Part shown: piece by piece, positions 21,673 to 33,489 of the stretch
Numbering within the stretch: the stretch's first letter is position 1
Layout: every line of letters begins with the position of its first letter
From: Cryptomeria japonica
Lineage: Eukaryota; Streptophyta; Pinopsida; Cupressales; Cupressaceae
DNA length: 64,000 nt
Reading direction: 5' to 3'
NCBI RefSeq assembly: GCF_030272615.1
Contig: NC_081406.1
Location: forward strand, 262,125,386 to 262,189,385
Notes under the pieces: model-generated
Told to the model about the DNA's origin: nothing
Seen by the model: only the letters and a program-made list of their open reading frames with translations
Database searches by the model: none
Made by a program: the position numbers and the translations under genes

Positions 21673-23821
21673 ATGACCGCGAAGAAATCTATATCTGAGT
21701 TGATACAAGAATTGACCATGCTTATGAGAGATCCTGACATTAAAAGGGCATACTTACCAAGTGCTGCAAAATCCAAATGTTTGGATGGGAAGGTTGCCTT
21801 GACATATGAAGAATGTGTGACAGATCCCCAAAATACTCCCTCAGACTTGCATGTGATTGGAAATAATGATGATTGGTTTGGTTAAAAGAACAAAACAACA
21901 ATTCTGAATCCTAATCTAGATTCATTCAATGATGGTCTTGAGACTAATGAGTTCACTAATGAAGAGCATGTTGAAGGTAGTTTTGGTGGTGTTGTAGAAT
22001 CAGCTTATGAAAACTTTCATAGTGATGATGTTTATGATGATTTGGATGAGTTCATATCTAATCATGTTGAAGAGTTTGTGTTGGAAAATTTCCCACTTGT
22101 TTTTGTCCAAACTTCACAAGAGTTTCCACAAGAGGATTATATGACGAGTAAACAAGAAGACCTCTTTGGTATGCATGTCACTATCAATGATAAGGACAAA
22201 AATATGCATATTCATGGTGAGGACATTGAAGACTCTTTAGCACATTACAAAGTTGGTGACATGGGTGGTATTGAGTTTGATTATAAAACTAATACCTTGG
22301 AGAAAGATACTTATGAAGATGTTAGTTTTAGTGAGTTGGGAGATGACCTCTTCAAAGAGTCAACACTCTAAGGGGAGTATAGTGAGCACTTTCCTTTTGA
22401 TCAAAACAAATAACCCTTAGCATTTGGGATCCTGGTGTGAAGGCAAGTAAGGACAATGAGGAAACCATGGGGGATGAATTTTCCTTTGATCTTGATGAGG
22501 CTCAAAAAATAGATTGTGTTGTAAGCTATGAAAAGGTCATTAGAGGAGAAGGTGCCTTTGGAAAAAGAGTTTGCTTGACAAAAGTCCATAATGACCCCTT
22601 TGAGATGGCAACCACTAAAGAAGAATATGTTTCTGTAGAAACTTTCAGAACAATGATCAGCAATGAGTCATTGATTAGGCTAGGGGCTACCACTTCCTTT
22701 GATCAAGAGGACATTGAGGAGGATGTAGAGCTAGAGGACCATATGGTTCTTGATGATGGAAAGTTTGAAGAGGTTCTAAAATATAAATCTGATTTACCTA
22801 TTCATGAAGTTGTTGGTAAGAAAAAACTTGAAGATTCAGTAGAATCTGATCCTCTTTATGATATTGAGCAATTGCAGCTAGTGGGTGGTGAAGAAAAGGA
22901 GTCTTGGAGCAACTTTGAGGGTAGTGAAGACAAGAAATAAAGTTCTGATTTTTTGTTAAAACCAATCACTAGTACACCACCTTTGCATGTTCACGAGTGG
23001 AAGCATAAATTAATGATGTCCTTTGAGAATGAGGTACGAGTTCTATCTGGGTTTGATTGTACACATAGTTTGATAGAATAACTCCATTGAAAGGCTCAAA
23101 TTGAAGAGAGATGGAAAGGAGTTAAGGATGGAGTTGCTCTCCCTAATCTGCAACTAATCAAAGACTCTTTGGAGACATTGGAATCAGAGTGCATACAACT
23201 GATTATAGACCATGATTATGCCATCAAATCTGCAAACAAGATCCTTAGTGCTTTCCAAGGAAAATAGAGGAAAGTTGAAGAGCTTACTCTTGAGCTTGAG
23301 TCAACAAAGGACATGGTAGAAAATACTCAATTGGCTCTAATGGAGGTAGAAGATCAATTTGTTGATTTCAAACTTTTTCAAGAGCAAGAGAATGCACAAA
23401 GAGCTGAAGAAATTGAGTAAGTAATTGGTGAGCTTGATAGTCTTCGAGAAGAGTTTGATCTTGAGAACTTCACAAGAAAACAAAAGTTGCATGTGCAGAT
23501 TCAGATCAATAAGATGGAAGTGAGCAACAGGAAAGGGATGGCTTCTAGGTTCTTGATAACCCTCTCTTTGAAGTGGGTAGCAAGGAAAGTTATGAAAACC
23601 ATCTCTTCGTGATGGATGATAAGACATGTGGTGAAGTGATCGAACATAAGATTGAGTATGGTTTCCAGTGTATGGATGATGTGATGTCAGATCATGAGGA
23701 TGTGCCACATTTTGTGAATAGTAATCCTCTGAGGTTGCTTGATACTGAATGCATAAGTGGGGTTGATGATGAAGACTCCACTTGGGAAGTGTTGAATGCA
23801 ATGTCCCCATTTTTCCTGTGA
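21673..23821 (+). pseudogene. Unknown acidic, coiled-coil ORF of the non-autonomous element
   Basis: ATG at 21673 opens a frame that runs to 22371 with one TAA at 21883-21885. Coding continues one frame over at 22437-22940 and then in another frame through about 23100-23560, with TAG and TAA stops, to 23573-23821. In total about 700 residues can be traced. The N-terminus (MTAKKSISELIQELT) is followed by a long acidic part rich in D/E and by a predicted coiled coil around 23250-23520 (VEELTLELEST and similar heptads). No zinc knuckle, protease, RT or integrase motif occurs. Its place after the primer site is that of gag, so a gag-replacement or captured protein is possible. I do not recognise the family. 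Confidence 0.6.
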
Positions 23822-24190
23822 TCACTCAGTTGCATAGTTTTGCCATCTCCACAGGCAATTACAGAGGCTAGGGGATGATGGGCTTTACCAAGAGGAGTCT
23901 ATACTTAGTCACTTTTTGGCCTTGGTGAGCTTAAGTTACATAGACTTTATACTGAATAGTAATCCTCTGAGGTTGCTTGATACTGAATGCATAAGTGGGG
24001 TTGATGATGAAGACTCCACTTGGGAAGTGTTGAATGCAATGTCCCCATTTTTCCTGTGATCACTCAGTTGCATAGTTTTGCCATCTCCACAGGCAATTAC
24101 AAAGGCTAGGGGATGATGGGCTTTACCAAGAGGAGTCTATACTTAGTCACTTTTTGGCCTTGGTGAGCTTAAGTTACATAGACTTTATAA
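23715..24190. repeat. Tandem duplication, 238-bp unit, two copies
   Basis: The unit at 23715-23952 is repeated at 23953-24190. The only difference I find is AGAGGCTAGG versus AAAGGCTAGG. It spans the last 35 codons of the ORF, its stop and about 130 bases of 3' sequence including a purine-rich stretch. Near identity, beside a heavily mutated ORF, shows the duplication is recent. Confidence 0.93.
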
Positions 24191-24722
24191 TAATTCATTA
24201 TAAAGTTACTTTTTCTATAATTATAAAAATTATAAAGTAACTTTATTAAAAAGGAGATTAATAAAAGTTAATGATGAGTTATAAAATGGCCTCTTGGCAC
24301 ATTTCCCTAGAAGCTATAACTTAATAATATGACCACTTTTAATGAGGAATTAGACCCTCAATGGGTCAAACCACTTAGGGGAAGTTATTTTTTAATAAAA
24401 AGAAACATTTAAAAAAAAAATTGATGCCAAAACTACAACCCTAACCCCAAATTCGAATTAGGGTTTGAGGAATGTTTAAAAGACATTGGGGGCAACATTT
24501 TATTCATTATTCATTGGATATTTGACAATCTCTTCCCTAGGGAGCTCTGCAGAAGCAAGCTTGATTGGAGTTTTAGGTTGAGAGTGAAAACTCTCACCCT
24601 TATTCAATGTGTGGATGAAAACCCATTCACCTTTGCATTGAAGGAATCCTCTTTCAGGTCATTTGGGGCCAATATCTGGAGGAAAATTCAGACTTTCAGC
24701 AAGAGTAAATTCTTTAGTCTTC

Positions 24723-24967
24723 TTATTTCCAGTTCTCTCATTGAATAAGTGGTTGAGTGATTGTCTTGTTTACTTCAATCTTCTTGGATTTGTAATTGGC
24801 TGGTTATACCGCCAAATAGTTGTTATATTCCATTATTTCTTTATCCGACTGAAAAGTGGAAGTTGTTGGTCTAACCGCCAATATGTATTGTTCTCAATAT
24901 TTTATCACGCTAACACTAATGAGTGAAATTATTGTGTGTAAAAATTGAAAAAAAATTGTGAGGGACA
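24723..24967 (+). repeat. 3' part of the right LTR
   Basis: Counterpart of 21328-21573, ending GGGACA. The upstream LTR body (from roughly 24200) is AT-rich with a possible TTTAAAAG TATA-like motif near 24475 and does not match the left LTR. Confidence 0.78.
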
Positions 24968-25822
24968 TTTCATCATTATTGGCTTGACTTGCAACATGTC
25001 CATTGGCCATGCATGTCAAAGACAATGATGCTCACATATACTCTTGTGCCCCTTGCAACATTGTGGAATTAACTAATTTCAAATTGAATAGGTATAAACC
25101 TTTTTTGGTTTTGTCTTGACCACGGGAAGCTCTTTAGCATGGATTCTTGTTTGTCTTGCTGATGACCAAGCATTAGCATGATTCCGTTTTTGTTGTGGTG
25201 GGTTCTTTCAATGATGGTAGTCATAATTACTTATAGGAAGGTTATAATAGGTCATAGTTTGGGATTCCTCTAGCCATTTTATGTAATTAAGATTCCATGT
25301 TTGTTGATTTTAAGAAAGGTTTGTGGGAAGCGCATGATATGCAATACGATAAATCGATAGCATTCCATCCTTAACTAAAAGGAAATTGAAGTTGAACTAC
25401 TCAATTAGTACCTAATTTCAGTTACTGCATACGTACAAGAGTTTTCATCACTATAACTTGGCATGCATATAACATTTCTAAATCAAGGCTATTTATAGTT
25501 CTATTCATTTCAAACATGTTATGGGTTTCATCCTTACACCTTCAAATCCCTCTATTTTCAAAAACTTGTGTGTAGGCAAAGCAATTCTTGAAGATGGTGA
25601 ATTTCTTCTCTACATCTCACAAGTGCATCACCATGTTCATTAGGTATTAGGTTTTGTCTTAGGTTTTGTCTTTCCAACAATAGAAGTACAAAGAATGCCA
25701 TGATTCACATTGGTCACTGCACACTTTTTTAATTATTGACAACGTTTAGTTGCATCAGCATAAAGATTATTACAAATCAAATCATTGTGATATTGTTCTT
25801 ATTTTTTGGTGAAATTATTGGC
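24968..25822. other. Unassigned non-coding DNA
   Basis: No ORF, RNA gene or repeat partner recognised. Confidence 0.5.
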
Positions 25823-28325
25823 TGTAATGTCCCTAATCGGGATATTAACTTGATAAAATCAAACACAAACCGTAGCACTTTTGATAATCGAGATCCCAAT
25901 GGGGGTAGGTTGAGAGCATATAGAGCTAGGTGTGAATGGATAAATTATTCCACCTATTGGTGGCAGGTTGCACAATTTACAATTCATGTAAATGCAAATT
26001 GAAAGATAAATATATTGTCTTTGATGGCAGACCTTCCAAAACAACGCACACGACCACCAACTGTATTAAGTGCAGATCTTGGTGGCAAACCTTCCAAAAT
26101 AATGCATGCAACGACCAACTAGATGAAGAATTGTGGATCTTGGCAGCTATGCATCATATCTCTGTTGCAATTCCAATGTAAATATTAGAAAGGATTCTGA
26201 TGTTAATAACTTCTAGAATTGACTAAAACTTACAATACTAAATTCAAATATTGTGTTATGGCAGCATAGCCCTCTAGACTTAAATAAATCTATTCTAAAC
26301 TAGCAAAAAACTGCTTAGTTTCATACAATGAAATGATATATCATGAACATAAAAAAATTATGAATATAAAAGCAACAGACTCATTTAAGATATATCTGTA
26401 TCAACAAATATATCAAGTATATCAGCCATTAATGATATTTATTCAATCCCAAATTAGCTGATCAACTATAGAGGTAAAAAATAATAGAGATACTAAGAAA
26501 ATTCGATATAACCTAAAGCAATGCAAACACTTGCAAGATATCCTTGATTATTGTAGCTGTACGATTGCTGTATGTTGCTGATACATCGCATAAAACTGTG
26601 ACAGATAAAATTCTCAAAAGGTTGCAATAGACAACTAAAAAGCTGACCAATACTACCATGAATAGTTGATAAACGTTAGACCAGCACAATTTATGTTAAA
26701 GGTGTAATGTCCAAGCTTTTACAGTAAGAAATTAATGGACAAAAGATGAACCGACAATTTTTTTGCACAACAAAAGTGATAATTCACAACCACACAACAA
26801 ACCGTGTTCAAGGTGTCATATGCAACCTATAATATGATGGTCTGATTTTCTTTGGGTTTGATAATTATTTGTTGAAATGCCAACTTATAGATACACCATT
26901 ATTTATGTTCTTGCAAGTGGATGTGACATTTGAATCAATTTGCAACAAATAATATTACCTTTCAAGATATTATCATATGAATAACTAAATATGTTTAGAT
27001 ATGCGATACACAAACTTGACTCAATTTCCATCAAATCAATCAGTTGACAACAATTTATCTCTATATATGATATTATTCAAAACAAGGGAATATGATTGCC
27101 AGACCTGGTAATTGAGATGACTGTACATTATGTTCTCTAGATATTATATATTTTGATATTTGCCAACATATCACACTGGCCCCCAAAAGGCTAAGATGCT
27201 CCCAAAGATAGCTGCAACCCTTGAAGAATATTTACTTTCTCCTCATAAAGCTGCGGCCCCTTCTTTTATATCACCAAATCCCCTATGAATATGGGGTGAC
27301 TCTTGCTCATTGTTGATTGTTGGTTTAATTACCTCCACGTCACCTTTCAGAGTTCAAGACTAGTTCATTGCTGCAACCCTCCTTTATTTCATAAGGTTCT
27401 CCATAAAGTATGGGTGTGTGGGGCAAATGTCAATCCCACGTCAATCACCCTATATGTCACGAATACTATCAAATGGTGCAACGCAATTTTATTAAGTTGT
27501 GATTCTTTGTTCTAACCCATGTCCACTCACAAGGACTGCAAAAGGAGTTTGGGACCCCACAAGTCCAGCTAAAGGTTTCTAGTGCCACCTCATCCTTTTG
27601 AGTGAGGAGGTTTTGTTCAAAAATCTCAAGGAAGAAGCTAATTTAGGAGTTTCAGACTTCACCATCCTAGCATGCATTGCTACCATGCTGGCTGCCATGC
27701 TATCAAGGCTGGCGTAGGGAATAAAGTGCAGGCCAACCCATTTTTGTGATGACCTAACAGTCCAAACGGGATGTCTAGGAATCGTATTGCCGGCGACCAA
27801 CTTAGAGGCTGGACTTGAGGTTCTTCATGCTGAGCGAACACATCTGCAGGTATGGCGTGGGACTGTTTGAAAGGGATTAAGTTACAAGTCATCTAAATTC
27901 ATATTATTTATTCCCTGCTGCTGCACAGGTTAGATTTGTATATTTCTATATTTTGTAATGATGGACAATTGATATAAATCCCTCATTGTTCGATTTTAGT
28001 CTGGAATGGAATGAAAGTGTTAAATGTAAAGTCTCGCCATTTCTGTGTAATTTGAATACCATTAAGATTTAAACTGAAACTCGTCATAATAAGTATTCAT
28101 CCAAACTGTTTGACAAAATACCTATATTTGAGCAATTGGAAAAATGAAAAAAATAGGTATAGTATTTGGCACGGGATTTTATAGTGCCATAAGAACAAGG
28201 GTTCTTGCCAGTCTAGAGGGTTAAACGACAAGTTATTGTCTGAAACTAATTCATGAGTCCTGATGATAAAAAAATTATCACTTACAGGAGGAGGAGAGAA
28301 CATCTTCTTAGTTCAGATTTTGAAG
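25823..28325 (+). repeat. Probable 5' LTR region of Gypsy G1
   Basis: TGTAATGTCCC at 25823 is the same 11-base start used by the solo LTR at 28733, and a gag start with a degenerate primer-like site lies just after 28325. This makes the interval a candidate 5' LTR of the Gypsy element whose gag begins at 28366. The expected closing GGGACATTACA is not found near 28325, and a second TGTAATGTCC occurs at 26704, so the interval may be composite. A TATA-like motif on the minus strand (TATAAAAG near 27270) may belong to a different, opposite LTR. No ORF is called. Confidence 0.35.
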
Positions 28326-28338
28326 TAGTATCGGTGAT
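28326..28338 (+). other. Degenerate primer binding site of G1
   Basis: TAGTATCGGTGAT resembles TGGTATCGGAGC, a common Gypsy primer site, with three changes, and lies 40 bases before the gag start. Confidence 0.4.
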
Positions 28339-28365
28339 AGATGTGAATGGCAGAACCCTAGAACC

Positions 28366-28519
28366 ATGGAGATTTTAAATTATTTGGCTAGAGAACAGCA
28401 GTAGTTGGTTCAACTAATAACTCAAATGATGCAAACAATGAATAGCAGAAATCAAGGTGATCATGGGAACAATGGCAATAATGGCAACCATGGAGAGGGT
28501 AGTAACAGCAAAGTTTGAA
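28366..28519 (+). pseudogene. gag: Gypsy G1 gag, N-terminal end
   Basis: ATG at 28366 opens MEILNYLAREQQ, then a TAG, then LVQLITQMMQTMNSRNQ and an asparagine/glycine-rich linker. A hydrophobic heptad segment followed by a low-complexity N/G linker is the usual start of plant chromovirus gag. The frame is lost near 28519. The gag continues beyond a solo LTR inserted at 28733-30018, and the two parts together form one degraded gene. Confidence 0.65.
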
Positions 28520-28732
28520 AACTCAGACTCGGCAAGCATAGACTCAGCAGAAAAATAAAACCATAGTTTTACAAATACAAAAAGAAATTAATGCATTTAG
28601 AGAACATAAAAGCCTATTTTGACTATTGATTTGTCATAATTCAAATATTGCACATGTCATATGATCTTTAAACACTTGATATCTGAAATTTCATAATTCG
28701 TACTCAATAACTAGTGGAGGTTTGGGAGTGGA

Positions 28733-30018
28733 TGTAATGTCCCTTGCTAGGATAACTTGAAATTCTGGAACAATAACTCAAACGCCTTATACTTATTATG
28801 AACTATAAAGTCTGATTTCTCTTTGTGACTTATATAATTGATATTATGAAGACAAATTAATATAAATTCACACTTGTAGTATCACTTATTGTTTCTGAAT
28901 TCTGCAATTAGAGTATGCTTCCATGAATTGAACTGATATCCTTATGGTTTCTACTATAGCAATTTACACCTACAGCAAGATATATGATATTTATTTTCTG
29001 TGGCAGTACTAAGGGTGATGCCTGATTATAATATTGCTTGAGGCAAATGGTTGTCACTCCTGTTTGACCGGAATTGCTTATAATGTCCATACAGTCTGCA
29101 ACGTCTGATATTGACAGCAATTATCCCCAAAATGAGGGTAGTTTCTATCAATCTTCTAGCTGACACATGCATCCGATAATGGGGCTTCGGCCTTGCTCCC
29201 TTTTTCTCTTCTAATTGGAACAGAGAACCATATGTCAACCAATTCCCCTTATTTTGGTTCTTTAGTCCAAGTAGGACAATGATTTATTAATTCTTGATTT
29301 CAAGGGATGTCTTTCCCTATGATGCTGTTTCGATAAAGAGCAATCTGACTGAGTTCGAAAAATAATAGATGAATTCCCCCCCTTCACAGTCACAATGAAT
29401 GCCTTCTTATATAGTCACAATGAATGCATAACGAATGATCGGTGGCATTACTTGACATATCCGTTGCTTCTAGGAATTGTTCCTAGTTGGTGTTGACAAT
29501 CGATATTTATCCATCTTGTATAATTCTTAGTCGATCCGTATTCATTGGAGATTATATGATATTATTCTCTAATGTATATGTGTAGCGTATGTGAGGAGTC
29601 AGAGTATCTTAAGAGATATCTCTATTCTAATTGATTGGCAGCTTCTTGTCATCAATGTTCTATCATCTAGGTTGTCGACCTTTAATTAATCTTATTATTC
29701 ATTCATTGTATATGGGAATACATTGTCTTTCATTCCAAGTGCAAATCATATTATTTTGATTATCGAACCCCTGAGAATGAAATACGACAACTGAGCAGAA
29801 AGCTATCTCGTGAGTCTCCTTAGAGTGCTTGATACGGTCTTTAATCGTGATTGCTGACTATACGATTAATGTTCCCGAATGATGGTCCATGGTAAGCATC
29901 ATACTTGAATCATCTGAATTAATGGTCTTCCAATATTCATTCACAATTTTGTCTCTTTTAGAGACTTCACAAAATTGTGGTGCTGGGTTGCCATGGTATA
30001 AAGAGTGGGGACATTACA
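28733..30018. repeat. Solo LTR inserted in Gypsy G1 (target duplication GTGGA)
   Basis: 1286 bases starting TGTAATGTCCC and ending GGGGACATTACA, an inverted pair of 11 bases. GTGGA occurs immediately before (28728-28732) and immediately after (30019-30023). Coding sequence of the same gag lies on both sides, and no internal retrotransposon region accompanies the LTR. This is the footprint of LTR-LTR recombination. Orientation cannot be set because the ends are symmetric. Confidence 0.9.
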
Positions 30019-30151
30019 GTGGAGACCCTAATGGGTTTGAGGGGCAGCAATGATAAGCTGCACAAGGTGTTAGATATGAGAAAAACCCAATGAGAGTCCT
30101 AGGTTGAGACTCATGAATCCAACCCTAGGACTCGTGTGAGTCCTTTGCAAA

Positions 30152-30819
30152 AACTTGGGCGTTTTTTGGGGAGACTCAGCAAGATGTGGCTCACAAGTCC
30201 GTGGTGAGTTGACTCGGCGAGCCAACGGACTCGTGAGTCCCACGAGTCATGGCATGTCCTAGCTGAATTTTCAAACTATGAGTAACACTAATATTCTAGT
30301 AAACAACTCTAGGACAGCCAACAAAACTACCCCTAGACCTTAATACCTAAATTCTTAGAAGCACCACCAAAAGAAAAAGTAGGGCAGCGAGAAGGTGGTG
30401 AAGCTTGGATGGATTATTTAAGGGAGTATCAAACCTTGGGGGATGAATTTCATGCAGCTATGTCTTTAGCTGATTTTTGTCAGGTAACTTGGGCGTTTTT
30501 TGGGGAGACTCAGCAGGATGTGGCTCACAAGTCCATGGTGAGTTGACTCAGCGAGCCAACGGACCCGCGAGTCCCACGAGTCATGGCATGTCCTAGCTGA
30601 ATTTTCAAACTATGAGTAACACTAATATTCTAGTAAACAACTCTAGGACAGCCAACAAAACTACCCCTAGACCTTAATACCTAAATTCTTAGAAGCACCA
30701 CCAAAAGAAAAAGTAGGGCAGCGAGAAGGTGGTGAAGCTTGGATGGATTATTTAAGGGAGTATCAAACCTTGGGGGATGAATTTCATGCAGCTATGTCTT
30801 TAGCTGATTTTTGTCAGGT
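30152..30819. repeat. Tandem duplication in G1 gag, 334-bp unit, two copies
   Basis: 30152-30485 is repeated at 30486-30819. I see only a few substitutions, for example AAGATG/AGGATG, CTCGGCG/CTCAGCG and GGACTCGTGAG/GGACCCGCGAG. Most are transitions, several at CpG sites. The unit carries a CpG-rich GACTCG-type segment and the gag stretch containing EAWMDYLREYQ. The duplication adds 334 bases, which is not a multiple of three, so it alone would shift the frame. Confidence 0.93.
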
Positions 30820-31544
30820 CAAGTACAAAAACAGACCAAGAGGGGATAAGGGATACAAATCTAATCAAGATTTGTAGTGTAAGGTGGGCAAGTTGACCAT
30901 TCCTATCTATGATGGTTCTAGCAGATGGACTGAATGCTCATGGGTGCAGAAATTAGATACACGCTTGCAGCTTAATCCCATACTAGAGTCAGAGGCCATG
31001 AGTATGCCACACTTCATCTGAATGGAGAAGCTCATGAGTGGTGGTATCATGGGTTGGTCACTTTGGGACATGCTAGTATCACATCATGTGTTGAATCTAT
31101 TCATGTTGAATCTACTCAAAGGTTGATTGACAGGTTTGACAAAAAGGACCTTGAGCTGCATTTCAAAGAGTTGGCTCATTGAGAAAGGTGAGGTCAGTTG
31201 ACTCCTAAATATCAGAGTTCTAGAAACTCTTAGTCATGGTCACATATGTCTTTGATCATAGGCTAATTGTTTTATTAATGGAGGGATTGATAAAGCCACT
31301 TCGCAATTGGGTCCAAGCGTTTGATCTGAGTACCTTATAGGATGTCATCAAGAAGGCTTGTAATATGGAGAGTTTAGCTTCTTGAATTTTTTTTCAGTCC
31401 AAACCATATCCATCAAATAAGGATAAGAAACCTTTCCAAAAGGAGTGGTCAAAGAGGAACAACATGGATGATGAGGTTAGAAATGAATTACACAAGAAAA
31501 AGTTGTGTTTCTCTTGCAAGGAACCATGGGAGCCTAGTCACATG
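30690..31544 (+). pseudogene. gag: Gypsy G1 gag: capsid domain and zinc knuckle, interrupted
   Basis: After the duplication the frame carries GEAWMDYLREYQ and LADFCQVKY, then the Retrotrans_gag core: YDGSSRWTECSWVQKLD near 30911, HEWWYHGL near 31031, and a segment on RLIDRFDKKDLELHF near 31120-31165. A single CCHC-like knuckle (CFSCKEPWEPSHMC) sits near 31507-31547 and is cut by the insertion at 31545. Several frameshifts and stops are present. The capsid region would build the particle shell. Downstream coding resumes at 36350 after the inserted Copia element. Confidence 0.85.
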
Positions 31545-32492
31545 TGTTAAAGTTGGATCAGATTTATATATATGGTAATTTTCAAAATTTAAGTGTCACT
31601 TAGTTTTATTCTAACACTGTGACTTCCTATATATTTCAGTTTGCAGAATATATATAGAATGGATCACTGATGTCTTTGACAATTTCCAGATTGCAATGTA
31701 ACGTTGAATTATACTCAGCAGTATATATATATATGTATGCATATATATATATACTATAATGTTGTTTACACTATATATCGAACTATCCACAGTTTGATTA
31801 TATTAGTCAAGTACTGTCAATCACCCAACAGTATCATAGACTTATGAAATGCGGATCGCTTCACTATACATATCGAATGATATTGCCTTCACACAGATAT
31901 ATATCAGTATCGACTCCTTTATGTCGACTGTGTACTATGATTTGTTTGTTCACTGTATATATGTCCTCGACTTAATGTGATAGTCAATGATTTATAAGCA
32001 TAGCGATTAACATAGAGTCGTATAGAGTCACGACTCTATGTGGAGGCATGCTAACCAATAATCACCAACGTATAACAAACAGTTAAAAACGATTGTATAA
32101 TCGGGATTACATGCAAACACAATCGGTAAACTACACTGATTAATAAACATAGTATAAACAATCCATTGGTAATTAGTGAAGCCGATAATAGATTATGATG
32201 ACAATATTTAATCATTGGATATACACAGATCGGTATATGATACACTCGATGCTATGTATAATCAGTAATATAAAATTATTACTGATTATACATATGATCT
32301 ATCATATGTAGAATCTGATTGTCATCACAATGATTAAATTGATTATCATACAATATTCTAATCTATGATCAGAATGCTAATTTTCAGTGAAGGATAGGAA
32401 TAAGGAATAATCGTACAAATGTCTAAGGCCGTTAGGCCAATTAGACATTTGAACGATTAGAGTCATCCGACCGTTGCTACATAATTTCAACA
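31545..32492 (-). repeat. 3' LTR (left copy) of the inserted Copia
   Basis: 948 bases, about 93 percent like 35435-36344 by eye. Contains a TA-rich run near 31719-31753, an 18-bp-arm palindrome at 32253-32294 and a stem-loop at 32417-32450, both conserved in the other LTR. Confidence 0.93.
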
Positions 32493-32512
32493 CTCCCTTT
32501 TAGCAAGGGAGG
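32493..32512 (-). other. Polypurine tract of the inserted Copia
   Basis: The minus strand reads CCTTGCTAAAAGGGAG directly before the LTR, which is the expected place for plus-strand priming. Confidence 0.65.
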
Positions 32513-32584
32513 AATTCCTTCTATCCTTCAATAGTTTATAACACCTTATAGTAAACACAATAGCTCCATTTATTGGGTGAGAGA

Positions 32585-33210
32585 AAGATATCACCTCACG
32601 GTGATATCAGAGGTTATGGCATATTCATGGATATCACATCACATGATATCCACCATAACCACATAATGTAATATCCACCATTATGGCTTGTCCACATATA
32701 TTATGTCTCATGATATCCACCATTATGGCATTTTAAGGATATGAATTCATGGCATGTCCACATATATTTCGTCACATTATATCCACCATGAATATCTCTT
32801 TATGTAATATCATCCATCATGGCTTATCCATGGATATCACGTCATGAGATATCAATCATTATGACATATCCATAGATATCACTTCATGTGATATCCACCA
32901 TTATGATTTGTCCATAGATATCACCCCATGTGATATCAACCATTATGGCATATCCATAGATATCACCTCATGTGGCATCCACCATTATGTTTTATTCATA
33001 GATATCACCTCACGTGATATCAACCATTATGGCATATCCATAGATATCACCTCATGTGACATCCACCATTATGGTTTATTCATAGATATCACCTCACGTG
33101 ATATCAACCATTATGGTATATCCATAAATATCACCTCATGTGACATCCACCATTATGGTTTATTCATAGATATCACCTCACGTGATATCAACCATTATTG
33201 TGAGATTGTC
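32585..33210. repeat. Satellite array, 42-bp monomer in an 84-bp higher-order unit
   Basis: From about 32890 to 33200 the sequence repeats every 42 bases. Alternate monomers differ consistently (GTGATATCAACC versus GTGACATCCACC), giving an 84-base higher-order period. Degenerate copies extend left to about 32585. Each monomer contains an inverted repeat such as GATATCAC-CTCAC-GTGATATC, so every unit can form a hairpin. A 104-codon frame through the array (32908-33222) only translates the repeat and is not a gene. Confidence 0.92.
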
Positions 33211-33489
33211 ACCTCACAATAATGGTGAGATGTACAAGTGTTCATCATTGTGAGATCGTTCACAATGATATTCACCATGGCTCATCCAGAGGGTAAACAC
33301 ACAAGTACATGAAAATCATCACAAACTCTCTCACGTGATGTTAGTCATGGCGTCACACACATGACATCCACCATGAACCATATCAGAGGGTGTAGATAAG
33401 GGCTTTCACCTTAAGTCTCTCTCAAAGAGAAATGCAATCACAAGAGTGTACACTTTAAAACATCTTTTGAAAGAAGAATACATTAGTGA
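33211..33489. other. Palindrome-rich spacer after the satellite
   Basis: Short inverted segments continue (for example ATTGTGAGATTGTCACCTCACAAT near 33197-33221), but regular periodicity is lost. No coding signal. Confidence 0.5.

Larger units (their letters stand above)
20401..24967 (+). mobile_element. Non-autonomous LTR retrotransposon with an unknown ORF
   Basis: A directly repeated segment of about 245 bases at 21328-21573 and 24723-24967 marks the 3' ends of two LTRs. A primer site follows the first at 21580. Between them is one long decayed ORF with no pol motifs. Upstream of the shared segment the two LTRs hardly resemble each other, so the outer starts cannot be fixed. 20401 is only a convenient limit just before the TATA box of the left LTR. 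Bases after the right end read TTTCA. Lack of protease, RT and integrase makes it dependent on another element. Confidence 0.7.

Noticed and set aside
23337..23825. Minus-strand 162-codon frame
   Set aside because: The plus strand here encodes the coiled-coil part of the element ORF, interrupted only by C-to-T type stops, and matches the flanking frames.
28733..30018. 5' LTR of Gypsy G1
   Set aside because: Gag N-terminus lies upstream of it, and GTGGA on both sides shows that it is a separate insertion within the gene.
32908..33222. 104-codon plus-strand frame with a 14-residue repeat
   Set aside because: The 42-bp satellite happens to lack stops in this frame. It lies antisense to the element that contains it.
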